A DNA stretch of 64,000 bases from Sipunculus nudus (Eukaryota; Annelida; Sipuncula; Golfingiida; Sipunculidae). The notes under the pieces were generated by a model. That model saw nothing but the letters and a program-made list of their open reading frames with translations, was not told the DNA's origin and did no database searches. The stretch's first letter is position 1; each line of letters starts with the position of its first letter. The stretch is taken from the NCBI GenBank assembly GCA_026874595.1, contig CM049309.1, forward strand, positions 27,219,033 through 27,283,032, given 5' to 3'. The position numbers and the translations under genes were made by a program. Shown here piece after piece: positions 45,711 to 56,255 of the stretch.

Positions 45711-46487
45711 ATGGCTGAAGCAGAAGCAGCTAGAAAAGAATGTAAGAAAGAAAGAGTAGCTCAAGAGGCAGAGGCAATTAGAAAAGCTCAGGAGGCAGAA
45801 GCAATTGGACAAGCTCAGGAGGCAGAGGCAATTAGAAAAGCTCAGGAGGCAGAGGCAATTAGGAAAGCTCAGGAGGCAGAGGCAATTAGAAAAGCTCAGG
45901 AGGCAGTGGCAATTAGGAAAGCTCAGGAGGCAGAGGCAATGAGACAAGCTCAGGAGGCAGAGGCAATTAGGAAAGCTCAGGAGGGAGAGGCAATTAGGAA
46001 AGCTCAGGAGGCAGAGGCAATTAGACAAGCTCAGGAGGCAGAGGCAATTAGAAAAGCTCAGGAGGCAGTGGCAATTAGAAAAGCTCAGGAGGCAGAGGCA
46101 ATTAGACAAGCTCAGGAGGCAGAGGTAATTAGGAAAGCTCAGGAGGGAGAGGCAATTAGAAAAGCTCAGGAGGCAGTGGCAATTAGGAAAGCTCAGGAGG
46201 CAGAGGCAATTAGACAAGCTCAGGAGGCAGAGGCAATTAGGAAAGCTCAGGAGGCAGAGGCAAATAGGAAAGCTCAGGAGGCAGAGGCAATTAGACAAGC
46301 TCAGGAGGCAGAGGCAATTAGGAAAGCTCAGGAGGCAGAGGCAATTAGACAAGCTCAGGAGGCAGAGGCAATTAGGAAAGCTGAGGAGGCAGAGGCAATT
46401 AGACAAGCTCAGGAGGCAGAGGCAATTAGGAAAGTTCAGGAGCAAGGCAGAGGTAATTACAAAAGCTCAGGAGGCAGAGGCAATTAG
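45711..46487 (+). CDS. Repeat-protein ORF, start of the AEAIRKAQE array (partial or broken)
   Basis: The function is unknown. The ATG at 45711 has a favourable context (CAGCCATGG) and opens a 258-codon frame. A short non-repetitive, charged lead (MAEAEAARKECKKERVAQE) runs into about 25 units of nine residues, mostly AEAIRKAQE, with K/Q, E/V and A/G variants. The same frame is open upstream to 45585 (..GADFIAFIDGAITDAQVEAETA) without an ATG, so an upstream exon may be spliced on. The unit is Ala/Glu/Lys/Arg-rich and should be strongly helical. The frame is lost at 46440 through a 4-bp insertion, then reads QGRGNYKSSGGRGN and stops at 46487. It is therefore either a short protein, a pseudogene, or a gene whose true transcript avoids the insertion. 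I do not recognise a family. Confidence 0.45.
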   Translation: MAEAEAARKECKKERVAQEAEAIRKAQEAEAIGQAQEAEAIRKAQEAEAIRKAQEAEAIRKAQEAVAIRKAQEAEAMRQAQEAEAIRKAQEGEAIRKAQEAEAIRQAQEAEAIRKAQEAVAIRKAQEAEAIRQAQEAEVIRKAQEGEAIRKAQEAVAIRKAQEAEAIRQAQEAEAIRKAQEAEANRKAQEAEAIRQAQEAEAIRKAQEAEAIRQAQEAEAIRKAEEAEAIRQAQEAEAIRKVQEQGRGNYKSSGGRGN

Positions 46488-46509
46488 GAAAGCTCAAGAA
46501 GGAGAGGCA

Positions 46510-48530
46510 ATTAGAAAAGCTCAGGAGGCAGAGGCAATTAGAAAAGCTCAGGAGGCAGAGGCAATTAGAAAAGCTCAGGAGGCAGAGGCAATCAGGAAAG
46601 CTCAGGAGGCAGAGGCAATTAGGAAAGCTCAGGAGGGAGAGGCAATTAGGAAAGCTCAGGAGGAAGAGGCAATTAGAAAAGCTCAGGAGGCAGAGGCAAT
46701 TAGGAAAGCTCAGGAGGCAGAGGCAATTAGGAAAGCTCAGGAGGCAGAGGCAATTAGAAAAGCTCAGGAGGCAGAGGCAATTAGAAAAGCTCAGGAGGCA
46801 GAGGCAATTAGAAAAGCTCAGGAGGCAGAGGAAATTAGGAAAGCTCAGGAGGCAGAGGCAATTAGGAAAGCTCAGGAGGCAGAGGCAATTAGGAAAGCTC
46901 AGGAACGAGAGGCAATTAGGAAAGCTCAGGAGCGAGAGGCAATTAGAAAAGCTCAGGAGGCAGAGGCAATTAGGAAAGCTCAGGAGGCAGTGGCAATTAG
47001 GAAAGCTCAGGAGGCAGAGGCAATTAGAAAAGCTCAGGAGGCAGAGGCAATTAGGAAAGCTTAGGAGGGAGAGGCAATTAGAAAAGCTCAGGAGGCAGAG
47101 GCAATTAGAAAAGCTCAGGAGGCAGTGGCAATATGAAAAGCTCAGGAGGCAGAGGCAATTAGGAAAGCTCAAGAAGGAGAGGCAATTAGAAAAGCTCAGG
47201 AGGCAGTGGCAATTAGAAAAGCTCAGGAGGCAGAGGCAATTAGGAAAGCTCAGGAGGGAGAGGCAATTAGAAAAGCTCAGGAGGCAGAGGCAATTAGGAA
47301 AGCTCAGGAGGCAGAGGCAAATAGGAAAGCTCAGGAGGCAGAGGCAATTAGACAAGCTCAGGAGGCAGAGGCAATTAGGAAAGCTCAGGAGGGAGAGGCA
47401 ATTAGACAAGCTCAGGAGGCAGAGGCAATTAGGAAAGTTCAGGAGGGAGAGGCAATTAGAAAAGCTCAGGAGGCAGTGGCAATTAGAAAAGCTCAGGAGG
47501 CAGAGGCAATTAGAAAAGCTCAGGAGGCAGAGGCAATTAGACAAGCTCAGGAGGCAGTGGCAATTAGAAAAGCTCAGGAGGCAGAGGCAATTAGAAAAGC
47601 TCAGGAGGCAGTGGCAATTAGGAAAGCTCAGGAGGCAGAGGCAATTAGAAAAGCTCAGGAGGCAGTGGCAATTAGGAAAGCTCAAGAGGCAGAGGCAATT
47701 AGAAAAGCTCAGGAGGCAGAGGCAATTAGAAAAGCTCAGGAGGCAGTGGCAATTAGGAAAGCTCAGGAGGCAGAGGCAATTAGAAAAGCTCAGGAGGCAA
47801 TTACAAAAGCTCAGGAGGCAGAGGCAATTAGGAAAGCTCAAGAAGGAGAGGCAATTAGAAAAGCTCAGGAGGCAGAGGCAATTAGAAAAGCTCAGGAGGC
47901 AGAGGCAATTAGAAAAGCTCAGGAGGCAGAGGCAATTAGATAAGCTCAGGAGGCAGAGGCAATTAGAAAAGCTCAGGAGGCAGTGGCAATTAGGAAAGCT
48001 CAGGAGGCAGAGGCAATTAGAAAAGCTCAGGAGGCAGAGGCAATTAGAAAAGCTCAGGAGGCAGTGGCAATTAGGAAAGCTCAGGAGGCAGAGGCAATTA
48101 GAAAAGCTCAGGAGGCAGAGGCAATTAGAAAAGCTCAGGAGCAAGGCAGAGGCAATTACAAAAGCTCAGGAGGCAGAGGCAATTAGGAAAGCTCAAGAAG
48201 GAGAGGCAATTAGAAAAGCTCAGGAGGCAGAGGCAATTAGAAAAGCTCAGGAGGCAGAGGCAATTAGAAAAGCTCAGGAGGCAGAGGCAATTAGATAAGC
48301 TCAAGAGGCAGAGGCATTTAGGAAAGCTCAGGAGGCAGCGGCAATTAGAAAAGCTCAGGAGGCAGTGGCAATTAGGAAAGCTCAGGAGGCAGAGGCAATT
48401 AGACAAGCTCAGGAGGCAGAGGCAATTAGGAAAGCTCAGGAGGCTGAGGCAAATAGGAAAGCTCAGGAGGCAGAGGCAATTAGACAAGCTCAGGAGGCAG
48501 GGGCAATTAGGAAAGTTCAGGAGCAAGGCA
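46510..48530 (+). repeat. Higher-order block of the minisatellite (repeated at 56265-58285)
   Basis: The order of unit variants in this ~2-kb block recurs at an offset of 9755 bp. Frames 47206-47943 and 56961-57698 encode the same 245 residues. Markers such as CAATCAGG (46590 / 56345), the AGCTTAGG stop and the CAATATGA stop recur at the same spacing. About 1 kb of it recurs once more at 58905-59870 (offset about 12407). Confidence 0.9.
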
Positions 48531-51500
48531 GAGGCAATTAGACAAGCTCAGGTGGCAGAGGCAATTAGAAAAGCTCAGGAGGCAGAGGCAATTAGGAAAG
48601 CTCAGGAGGCAGAGGCAATTAGGAAAGCTCAGGAGGCAGAGGCAATTAGAAAAGCTCAGGAGGCAGTGGCAATTAGGAAAGCTCAGGAGGCAGAGGCAAT
48701 TAGAAAAGCTCAGGAGGCAGAGGCAATTAGAAAAGCTCAGGAGGCAGTGGCAATTAGGAAAGCTCAGGAGGCAGAGGCAATTAGAAAAGCTCAGGAGGCA
48801 GAGGCAATTAGAAAAGCTCAGGAGCAAGGCAGAGGCAATTACAAAAGCTCAGGAGGCAGAGGCAATTAGAAAAGCTCAGGAGGCAGAGGCAATTAGAAAA
48901 GCTCAGGAGGCAGAGGCAATTAGAAAAGCTCAGGAGGCAGTGGCAATTAGGAAAGCTCAGGAGGCAGAGGCAATTAGAAAAGCTCAGGAGGCAATTACAA
49001 AAGCTCAGGAGGCAGAGGCAATTAGGAAAGCTCAAGAAGGAGAGGCAATTAGAAAAGCTCAGGAGGCAGAGGCAATTAGAAAAGCTCAGGAGGCAGAGGC
49101 AATTAGAAAAGCTCAGGAGGCAGAGGCAATTAGATAAGCTCAGGAGGCAGAGGCAATTAGAAAAGCTCAGGAGGCAGTGGCAATTAGGAAAGCTCAGGAG
49201 GCAGAGGCAATTAGAAAAGCTCAGGAGGCAGAGGCAATTAGAAAAGCTCAGGAGGCAGTGGCAATTAGGAAAGCTCAGGAGGCAGAGGCAATTAGAAAAG
49301 CTCAGGAGGCAGAGGCAATTAGAAAAGCTAAGGAGCAAGGCAGAGGCAATTACAAAAGCTCAGGAGGCAGAGGCAATTAGGAAAGCTCAAGAAGGAGAGG
49401 CAATTAGAAAAGCTCAGGAGGCAGAGGCAATTAGAAAAGCTCAGGAGGCAGAGGCAATTAGAAAAGCTCAGGAGGCAGAGGCAATTAGATAAGCTCAAGA
49501 GGCAGAGGCATTTAGGAAAGCTCAGGAGGCAGCGGCAATTAGAAAAGCTCAGGAGGCAGTGGCAATTAGGAAAGCTCAGGAGGCAGAGGCAATTAGACAA
49601 GCTCAGGAGGCAGAGGCAATTAGGAAAGCTCAGGAGGCAGAGGCAAATAGGAAAGCTCAGGAGGCAGAGGCAATTAGACAAGCTCAGGAGGCAGGGGCAA
49701 TTAGGAAAGTTCAGGAGCAAGGCAGAGGCAATTAGACAAGCTCAGGTGGCAGAGGCAATTAGAAAAGCTCAGGTGGCAGAGGCAATTAGGAAAGCTCAAG
49801 AAGGAGAGGCAATTAGAAAAGCTCAGGAGGCAGAGGCAATTAGAAAAGCTCAGGAGGCAGAGGCAATTAGAAAAGCTCAGGAGGCAGAGGCAATTAGGAA
49901 AGCTCAGGAGGCAGAGGCAATTAGGAAAGCTCAGGAGGGAGAGGAAATTAGGAAAGCTCAGGAGGCAGTGGCAATTAGAAAAGCTCAGTAGGCAGAGGCA
50001 ATTAGGAAAGCTCAGGAGGCAGAGGCAATTAGGAAAGCTCAGGAGGCAGAGGCAATTAGAAAAGCTCAGGAGGCAGAGGCAATTAGAAAAGCTCAGGAGG
50101 CAGAGGCAATTAGAAAAGCTCAGGAGGCAGTGGCAATTAGGAAAGCTCAGGAGGCAGAGGCAATTAGAAAAGCTCAGGAGGCAGAGGCAATTAGAAAAGC
50201 TCAGGAGGCAGTGGCAATTAGGAAAGCTCAGGAGGCAGAGGCAATTACAAAAGCTCAGGAGGCAGAGGCAATTAGAAAAGCTCAGGAGCAAGGCAGAGGC
50301 AATTACAAAAGCTCAGGAGGCAGAGGCAATTAGGAAAGCTCAAGAAGGAGAGGCAATTAGAAAAGCTCAGGAGGCAGAGGCAATTAGAAAAGCTCAGGAG
50401 GCAGAGGCAATTAGAAAAGCTCAGGAGGCAGAGGCAATTAGATAAGCTCAAGAGGCAGAGGCATTTAGGAAAGCTCAGGAGGCAGCGGCAATTAGAAAAG
50501 CTCAGGAGGCAGTGGCAATTAGGAAAGCTCAGGAGGCAGAGGCAATTAGGAAAGCTCAGGAGGCAGAGGCAATTAGGAAAGCTCAGGAGGGAGAGGAAAT
50601 TAGGAAAGCTCAGGAGGCAGTGGCAATTAGAAAAGCTCAGTAGGCAGAGGCAATTAGGAAAGCTCAGGAGGCAGAGGCAATTAGGAAAGCTCAGGAGGCA
50701 GAGGCAATTAGAAAAGCTCAGGAGGCAGAGGCAATTAGAAAAGCTCAGGAGGCAGAGGCAATTAGAAAAGCTCAGGAGGCAGTGGCAATTAGGAAAGCTC
50801 AGGAGGCAGAGGCAATTAGAAAAGCTCAGGAGGCAGAGGCAATTAGAAAAGCTCAGGAGGCAGTGGCAATTAGGAAAGCTCAGGAGGCAGAGGCAATTAC
50901 AAAAGCTCAGGAGGCAGAGGCAATTAGAAAAGCTCAGGAGCAAGGCAGAGGCAATTACAAAAGCTCAGGAGGCAGAGGCAATTAGGAAAGCTCAAGAAGG
51001 AGAGGCAATTAGAAAAGCTCAGGAGGCAGAGGCAATTAGAAAAGCTCAGGAGGCAGAGGCAATTAGAAAAGCTCAGGAGGCAGAGGCAATTAGATAAGCT
51101 CAAGAGGCAGAGGCATTTAGGAAAGCTCAGGAGGCAGCGGCAATTAGAAAAGCTCAGGAGGCAGTGGCAATTAGGAAAGCTCAGGAGGCAGAGGCAATTA
51201 GACAAGCTCAGGAGGCAAAGGCAATTAGGAAAGCTCAGGAGGCAGAGGCAATTAGGAAAGCTCAGGAGGCAGAGGCAATTAGACAAGCTCAGGAGGCAGT
51301 GGCAATTAGAAAAGCTCAGGAGGCAGAGGCAATTAGGAAAGCTCAGGAGGCAGAGGCAATTAGGAAAGCTCAGGAGGCAGAGGCAATTAGAAAAGCTCAG
51401 GAGGCAGTGGCAATTAGGAAAGCTCAGGAGGCAGAGGCAATTAGAAAAGCTCAGGAGGCAGAGGCAATTAGAAAAGCTCAGGAGGCAGTGGCAATTAGGA

Positions 51501-51548
51501 AAGCTCAGGAGGCAGAGGCAATTAGAAAAGCTCAGGAGGCAGAGGCAA

Positions 51549-53641
51549 TTAGAAAAGCTCAGGAGCAAGGCAGAGGCAATTACAAAAGCTCAGGAGGCAG
51601 AGGCAATTAGGAAAGCTCAAGAAGGAGAGGCAATTAGAAAAGCTCAGGAGGCAGAGGCAATTAGAAAAGCTCAGGAGGCAGAGGCAATTAGAAAAGCTCA
51701 GGAGGCAGAGGCAATTAGATAAGCTCAAGAGGCAGAGGCATTTAGGAAAGCTCAGGAGGCAGCGGCAATTAGAAAAGCTCAGGAGGCAGTGGCAATTAGG
51801 AAAGCTCAGGAGGCAGAGGCAATTAGACAAGCTCAGGAGGCAGAGGCAATTAGGAAAGCTCAGGAGGCAGAGGCAATTAGGAAAGCTCAGGAGGCAGAGG
51901 CAATTAGACAAGCTCAGGAGGCAGTGGCAATTAGAAAAGCTCAGGAGGCAGAGGCAATTAGGAAAGCTCAGGAGGCAGAGGCAATTAGGAAAGCTCAGGA
52001 GGCAGAGGCAATTAGGAAAGCTCAGGAGGCAGAGGCAATTAGAAAAGCTCAGGAGGCAGAGGCAATTAGAAAAGCTCAGGAGGCAGAGGCAATTAGAAAA
52101 GCTCAGGAGGCAGTGGCAATTAGGAAAGCTCAGGAGGCAGAGGCAATTAGAAAAGCTCAGGAGGCAGAGGCAATTAGAAAAGCTCAGGAGGCAGTGGCAA
52201 TTAGGAAAGCTCAGGAGGCAGAGGCAATTAGAAAAGCTCAGGAGGCAGAGGCAATTAGAAAAGCTCAGGAGGCAGAGGCAATTAGATAAGCTCAAGAGGC
52301 AGAGGCATTTAGGAAAGCTCAGGAGGCAGAGGCAATTAGAAAAGCTCAGGAGGCAGTGGCAATTAGGAAAGCTCAGGAGGCAGAGGCAATTAGACAAGCT
52401 CAGGAGGCAGAGGCAATTAGGAAAGCTCAGGAGGCAGAGGCAAATAGGAAAGCTCAGGAGGCAGAGGCAATTAGACAAGCTCAGGAGGCAGAGGATTAGG
52501 AAAGCTCAGGAGGCAGAGGCAATTAGACAAGCACAGGAGGCAGAGGCAATTAGAAAAGCTCAGGAGGCAGTGGCAATTAGGAAAGCTCAGGAGGCAGAGG
52601 CAATTAGAAAAGCTCAGGAGGCAGAGGCAATTAGAAAAGCTCAGGAGGCAGTGGCAATTAGGAAAGCTCAGGAGGCAGAGGCAATTAGAAAAGCTCAGGA
52701 GGCAGAGGCAATTAGAAAAGCTCAGGAGCAAGGCAGAGGCAATTACAAAAGCTCAGGAGGCAGAGGCAATTAGGAAAGCTCAAGAAGGAGAGGCAATTAG
52801 AAAAGCTCAGGAGGCAGAGGCAATTAGAAAAGCTCAGGAGGCAGAGGCAATTAGAAAAGCTCAGGAGGCAGAGGCAATTAGATAAGCTCAAGAGGCAGAG
52901 GCATTTAGGAAAGCTCAGGAGGCAGCGGCAATTAGAAAAGCTCAGGAGGCAGTGGCAATTAGGAAAGCTCAGGAGGCAGAGGCAATTAGACAAGCTCAGG
53001 AGGCAGAGGCAATTAGGAAAGCTCAGGAGGCAGAGGCAATTAGGAAAGCTCAGGAGGCAGAGGCAATTAGACAAGCTCAGGAGGCAGTGGCAATTAGAAA
53101 AGCTCAGGAGGCAGAGGCAATTAGGAAAGCTCAGGAGGCAGAGGCAATTAGGAAAGCTCAGGAGGCAGAGGCAATTAGGAAAGCTCAGGAGGCAGAGGCA
53201 ATTAGAAAAGCTCAGGAGGCAGAGGCAATTAGAAAAGCTCAGGAGGCAGAGGCAATTAGAAAAGCTCAGGAGGCAGTGGCAATTAGGAAAGCTCAGGAGG
53301 CAGAGGCAATTAGAAAAGCTCAGGAGGCAGAGGCAATTAGAAAAGCTCAGGAGGCAGTGGCAATTAGGAAAGCTCAGGAGGCAGAGGCAATTAGAAAAGC
53401 TCAGGAGGCAGAGGCAATTAGAAAAGCTCAGGAGGCAGAGGCAATTAGATAAGCTCAAGAGGCAGAGGCATTTAGGAAAGCTCAGGAGGCAGAGGCAATT
53501 AGAAAAGCTCAGGAGGCAGTGGCAATTAGGAAAGCTCAGGAGGCAGAGGCAATTAGACAAGCTCAGGAGGCAGAGGCAATTAGGAAAGCTCAGGAGGCAG
53601 AGGCAAATAGGAAAGCTCAGGAGGCAGAGGCAATTAGACAA
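51549..53641 (+). repeat. Tandem 1163-bp higher-order block inside the minisatellite
   Basis: Segments 51549-52478 and 52712-53641 carry the same unit order. Their minus-strand frames of 309 residues and plus-strand frames of 166 residues are identical, at an offset of 1163 bp. Confidence 0.9.
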
Positions 53642-55478
53642 GCTCAGGAGGCAGAGGATTAGGAAAGCTCAGGAGGCAGAGGCAATTAGACAAGCACAGG
53701 AGGCAGAGGCAATTAGGAAAGCTGAGGAGGCAGAGGCAATTAGACAAGCTCAGGAGGCAGAGGCAATTAGGAAAGTTCAGGAGCAAGGCAGAGGCAATTA
53801 GAAAAGCTCAGGTGGCAGAGGCAATTAGGAAAGCTCAAGAAGGAGAGGCAATTAGAAAAGCTCAGGAGGCAGAGGCAATTAGAAAAGCTCAGGAGGCAGA
53901 GGCAATTAGAAAAGCTCAGGAGGCAGAGGCAATTAGGAAAGCTCAGGAGGCAGAGGCAATTAGGAAAGCTCAGGAGGCAGAGGCAATTAGGAAAGCTCAG
54001 GAGGGAGAGGCAATTAGGAAAGCTCAGGAGGCAGAGGCAATTAGGAAAGCTCAGGAGGCAGAGGCAATTAGGAAAGCTCAGGAGGCAGAGGCAATTAGAA
54101 AAGCTCAGGAGGCAGAGGCAATTAGAAAAGCTCAGGAGGCAGTGGTAATTATGAAAGCTCAGGAGGCAGTGGTAATTATGAAAGCTCAGGAGGCAGAGGC
54201 AATTAGAAAAGCTCAGGAGGCAGAGGCAATTAGAAAAGCTCAGGAGGCAGTGGCAATTAGGAAAGCTCAGGAGGCAGAGGCAATTAGAAAAGCTCAGGAG
54301 GCAGAGGCAATTAGAAAAGCTCAGGAGCAAGGCAGAGGCAATTACAAAAGCTCAGGAGGCAGAGGCAATTAGGAAAGCTCAAGAAGGAGAGGCAATTAGA
54401 AAAGCTCAGGAGGCAGAGGCAATTAGAAAAGCTCAGGAGGCAGAGGCAATTAGAAAAGCTCAGGAGGCAGAGGCAATTAGATAAGCTCAAGAGGCAGAGG
54501 CATTTAGGAAAGCTCAGGAGGCAGCGGCAATTAGAAAAGCTCAGGAGGCAGTGGCAATTAGGAAAGCTCAGGAGGCAGAGGCAATTAGACAAGCTCAGGA
54601 AAAGAGGCAATTAGGAAAGCTCAGGAGGCAGAGGCAAATAGGAAAGCTCAGGAGGCAGAGGCAATTACAAAAGCTCAGGAGGCAGAGGCAATTAGGAAAG
54701 CTCAAGAAGGAGAGGCAATTAGAAAAGCTCAGGAGGCAGAGGCACTTAGGAAAGCTGAGGAGGCAGAGGCAATTAGACAAGCTCAGGAGGCAGAGGCAAT
54801 TAGGAAAGTTCAGGAGCAAGGCAGAGGCAATTAGAAAAGCTCAGGTGGCAGAGGCAATTAGGAAAGCTCAAGAAGGAGAGGCAATTAGAAAAGCTCAGGA
54901 GGCAGAGGCAATTAGAAAAGCTCAGGAGGCAGAGGCAATTAGAAAAGCTCAGGAGGCAGAGGCAATTAGGAAAGCTCAGGAGGCAGAGGCAATTAGGAAA
55001 GCTCAGGAGGGAGAGGCAATTAGAAAAGCTCAGGAGGGAGAGGCAATTAGAAAAGCTCAGGAGGCAGTGGCAATTAGGAAAGCTCAGGAGGCAGAGGCAA
55101 TTAGAAAAGCTCAGGAGGCAGAGGCAATTAGAAAAGCTCAGGAGGCAGAGGCAATTAGATAAGCTCAAGAGGCAGAGGCATTTAGGAAAGCTCAGGAGGC
55201 AGAGGCAATTAGAAAAGCTCAGGAGGCAGTGGCAATTAGGAAAGCTCAGGAGGCAGAGGCAATTAGACAAGCTCAGGAGGCAGAGGCAATTAGGAAAGCT
55301 CAGGAGGCAGAGGCAAATAGGAAAGCTCAGGAGGCAGAGGCAATTAGACAAGCTCAGGAGGCAGAGGCAATTAGGAAAGCTCAGGAGGCAGAGGCAATTA
55401 GACAAGCTCAGGAGGCAGAGGCAATTAGGAAAGCTGAGGAGGCAGAGGCAATTAGACAAGCTCAGGAGGCAGAGGCAA

Positions 55479-56255
55479 TTAGGAAAGTTCAGGAGCAAGG
55501 CAGAGGCAATTAGAAAAGCTCAGGAGGCAGAGGCAATTAGGAAAGCTCAAGAAGGAGAGGCAATTAGAAAAGCTCAGGAGGCAGAGGCAATTAGAAAAGC
55601 TCAGGAGGCAGAGGCAATTAGAAAAGCTCAGGAGGCAGAGGCAATTAGGAAAGCTCAGGAGGCAGAGGCAATTAGGAAAGCTCAGGAGGGAGAGGCAATT
55701 AGGAAAGCTCAGGAGGAAGAGGCAATTAGAAAAGCTCAGGAGGCAGAGGCAATTAGGAAAGCTCAGGAGGCAGAGGCAATTAGGAAAGCTCAGGAGGCAG
55801 AGGCAATTAGAAAAGCTCAGGAGGCAGAGGCAATTAGAAAAGCTCAGGAGGCAGAGGCAATTAAAAAAGCTCAGGAGGCAGTGGCAATTAGGAAAGCTCA
55901 GGAGGCAGAGGCAAATAGAAAAGCTCAGGAGGCAGAGGCAATTAGAAAAGCTCAGGAGGCAGAGGCAATTAGGAAAGCTCAGGAGGCAGAGGCAATTAGA
56001 AAAGCTCAGGAGGCAGAGGCAATTAGATAAGCTCAGGAGGCAGAGACAATTAGACAAGCTCAGGAGGCAGAGGCAATTAGACAAGCTCAGGAGGCAGAGG
56101 CAATTAGAAAAGCTCAGGAGGCAGAGGCAATTAGGAAAGCTCAGGAGTCAGAGGCAATTAGGAAAGCTCAGGAGGCAGAGGCAATTAGGAAAGCTCAGGA
56201 GGCAGAGGCAATTAGACAAGCTCAGGAGGCAGAGACATTTAGACAAGCTCAGGAG
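55479..56255 (+). repeat. Higher-order block of the minisatellite (repeated at 60918-61694)
   Basis: The same unit order recurs at an offset of 5439 bp, including a TTAAAAAAG variant (55861 / 61300), the AGATAA stop (56026 / 61465) and an AGACATTTAG variant (56232 / 61671). Confidence 0.85.
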
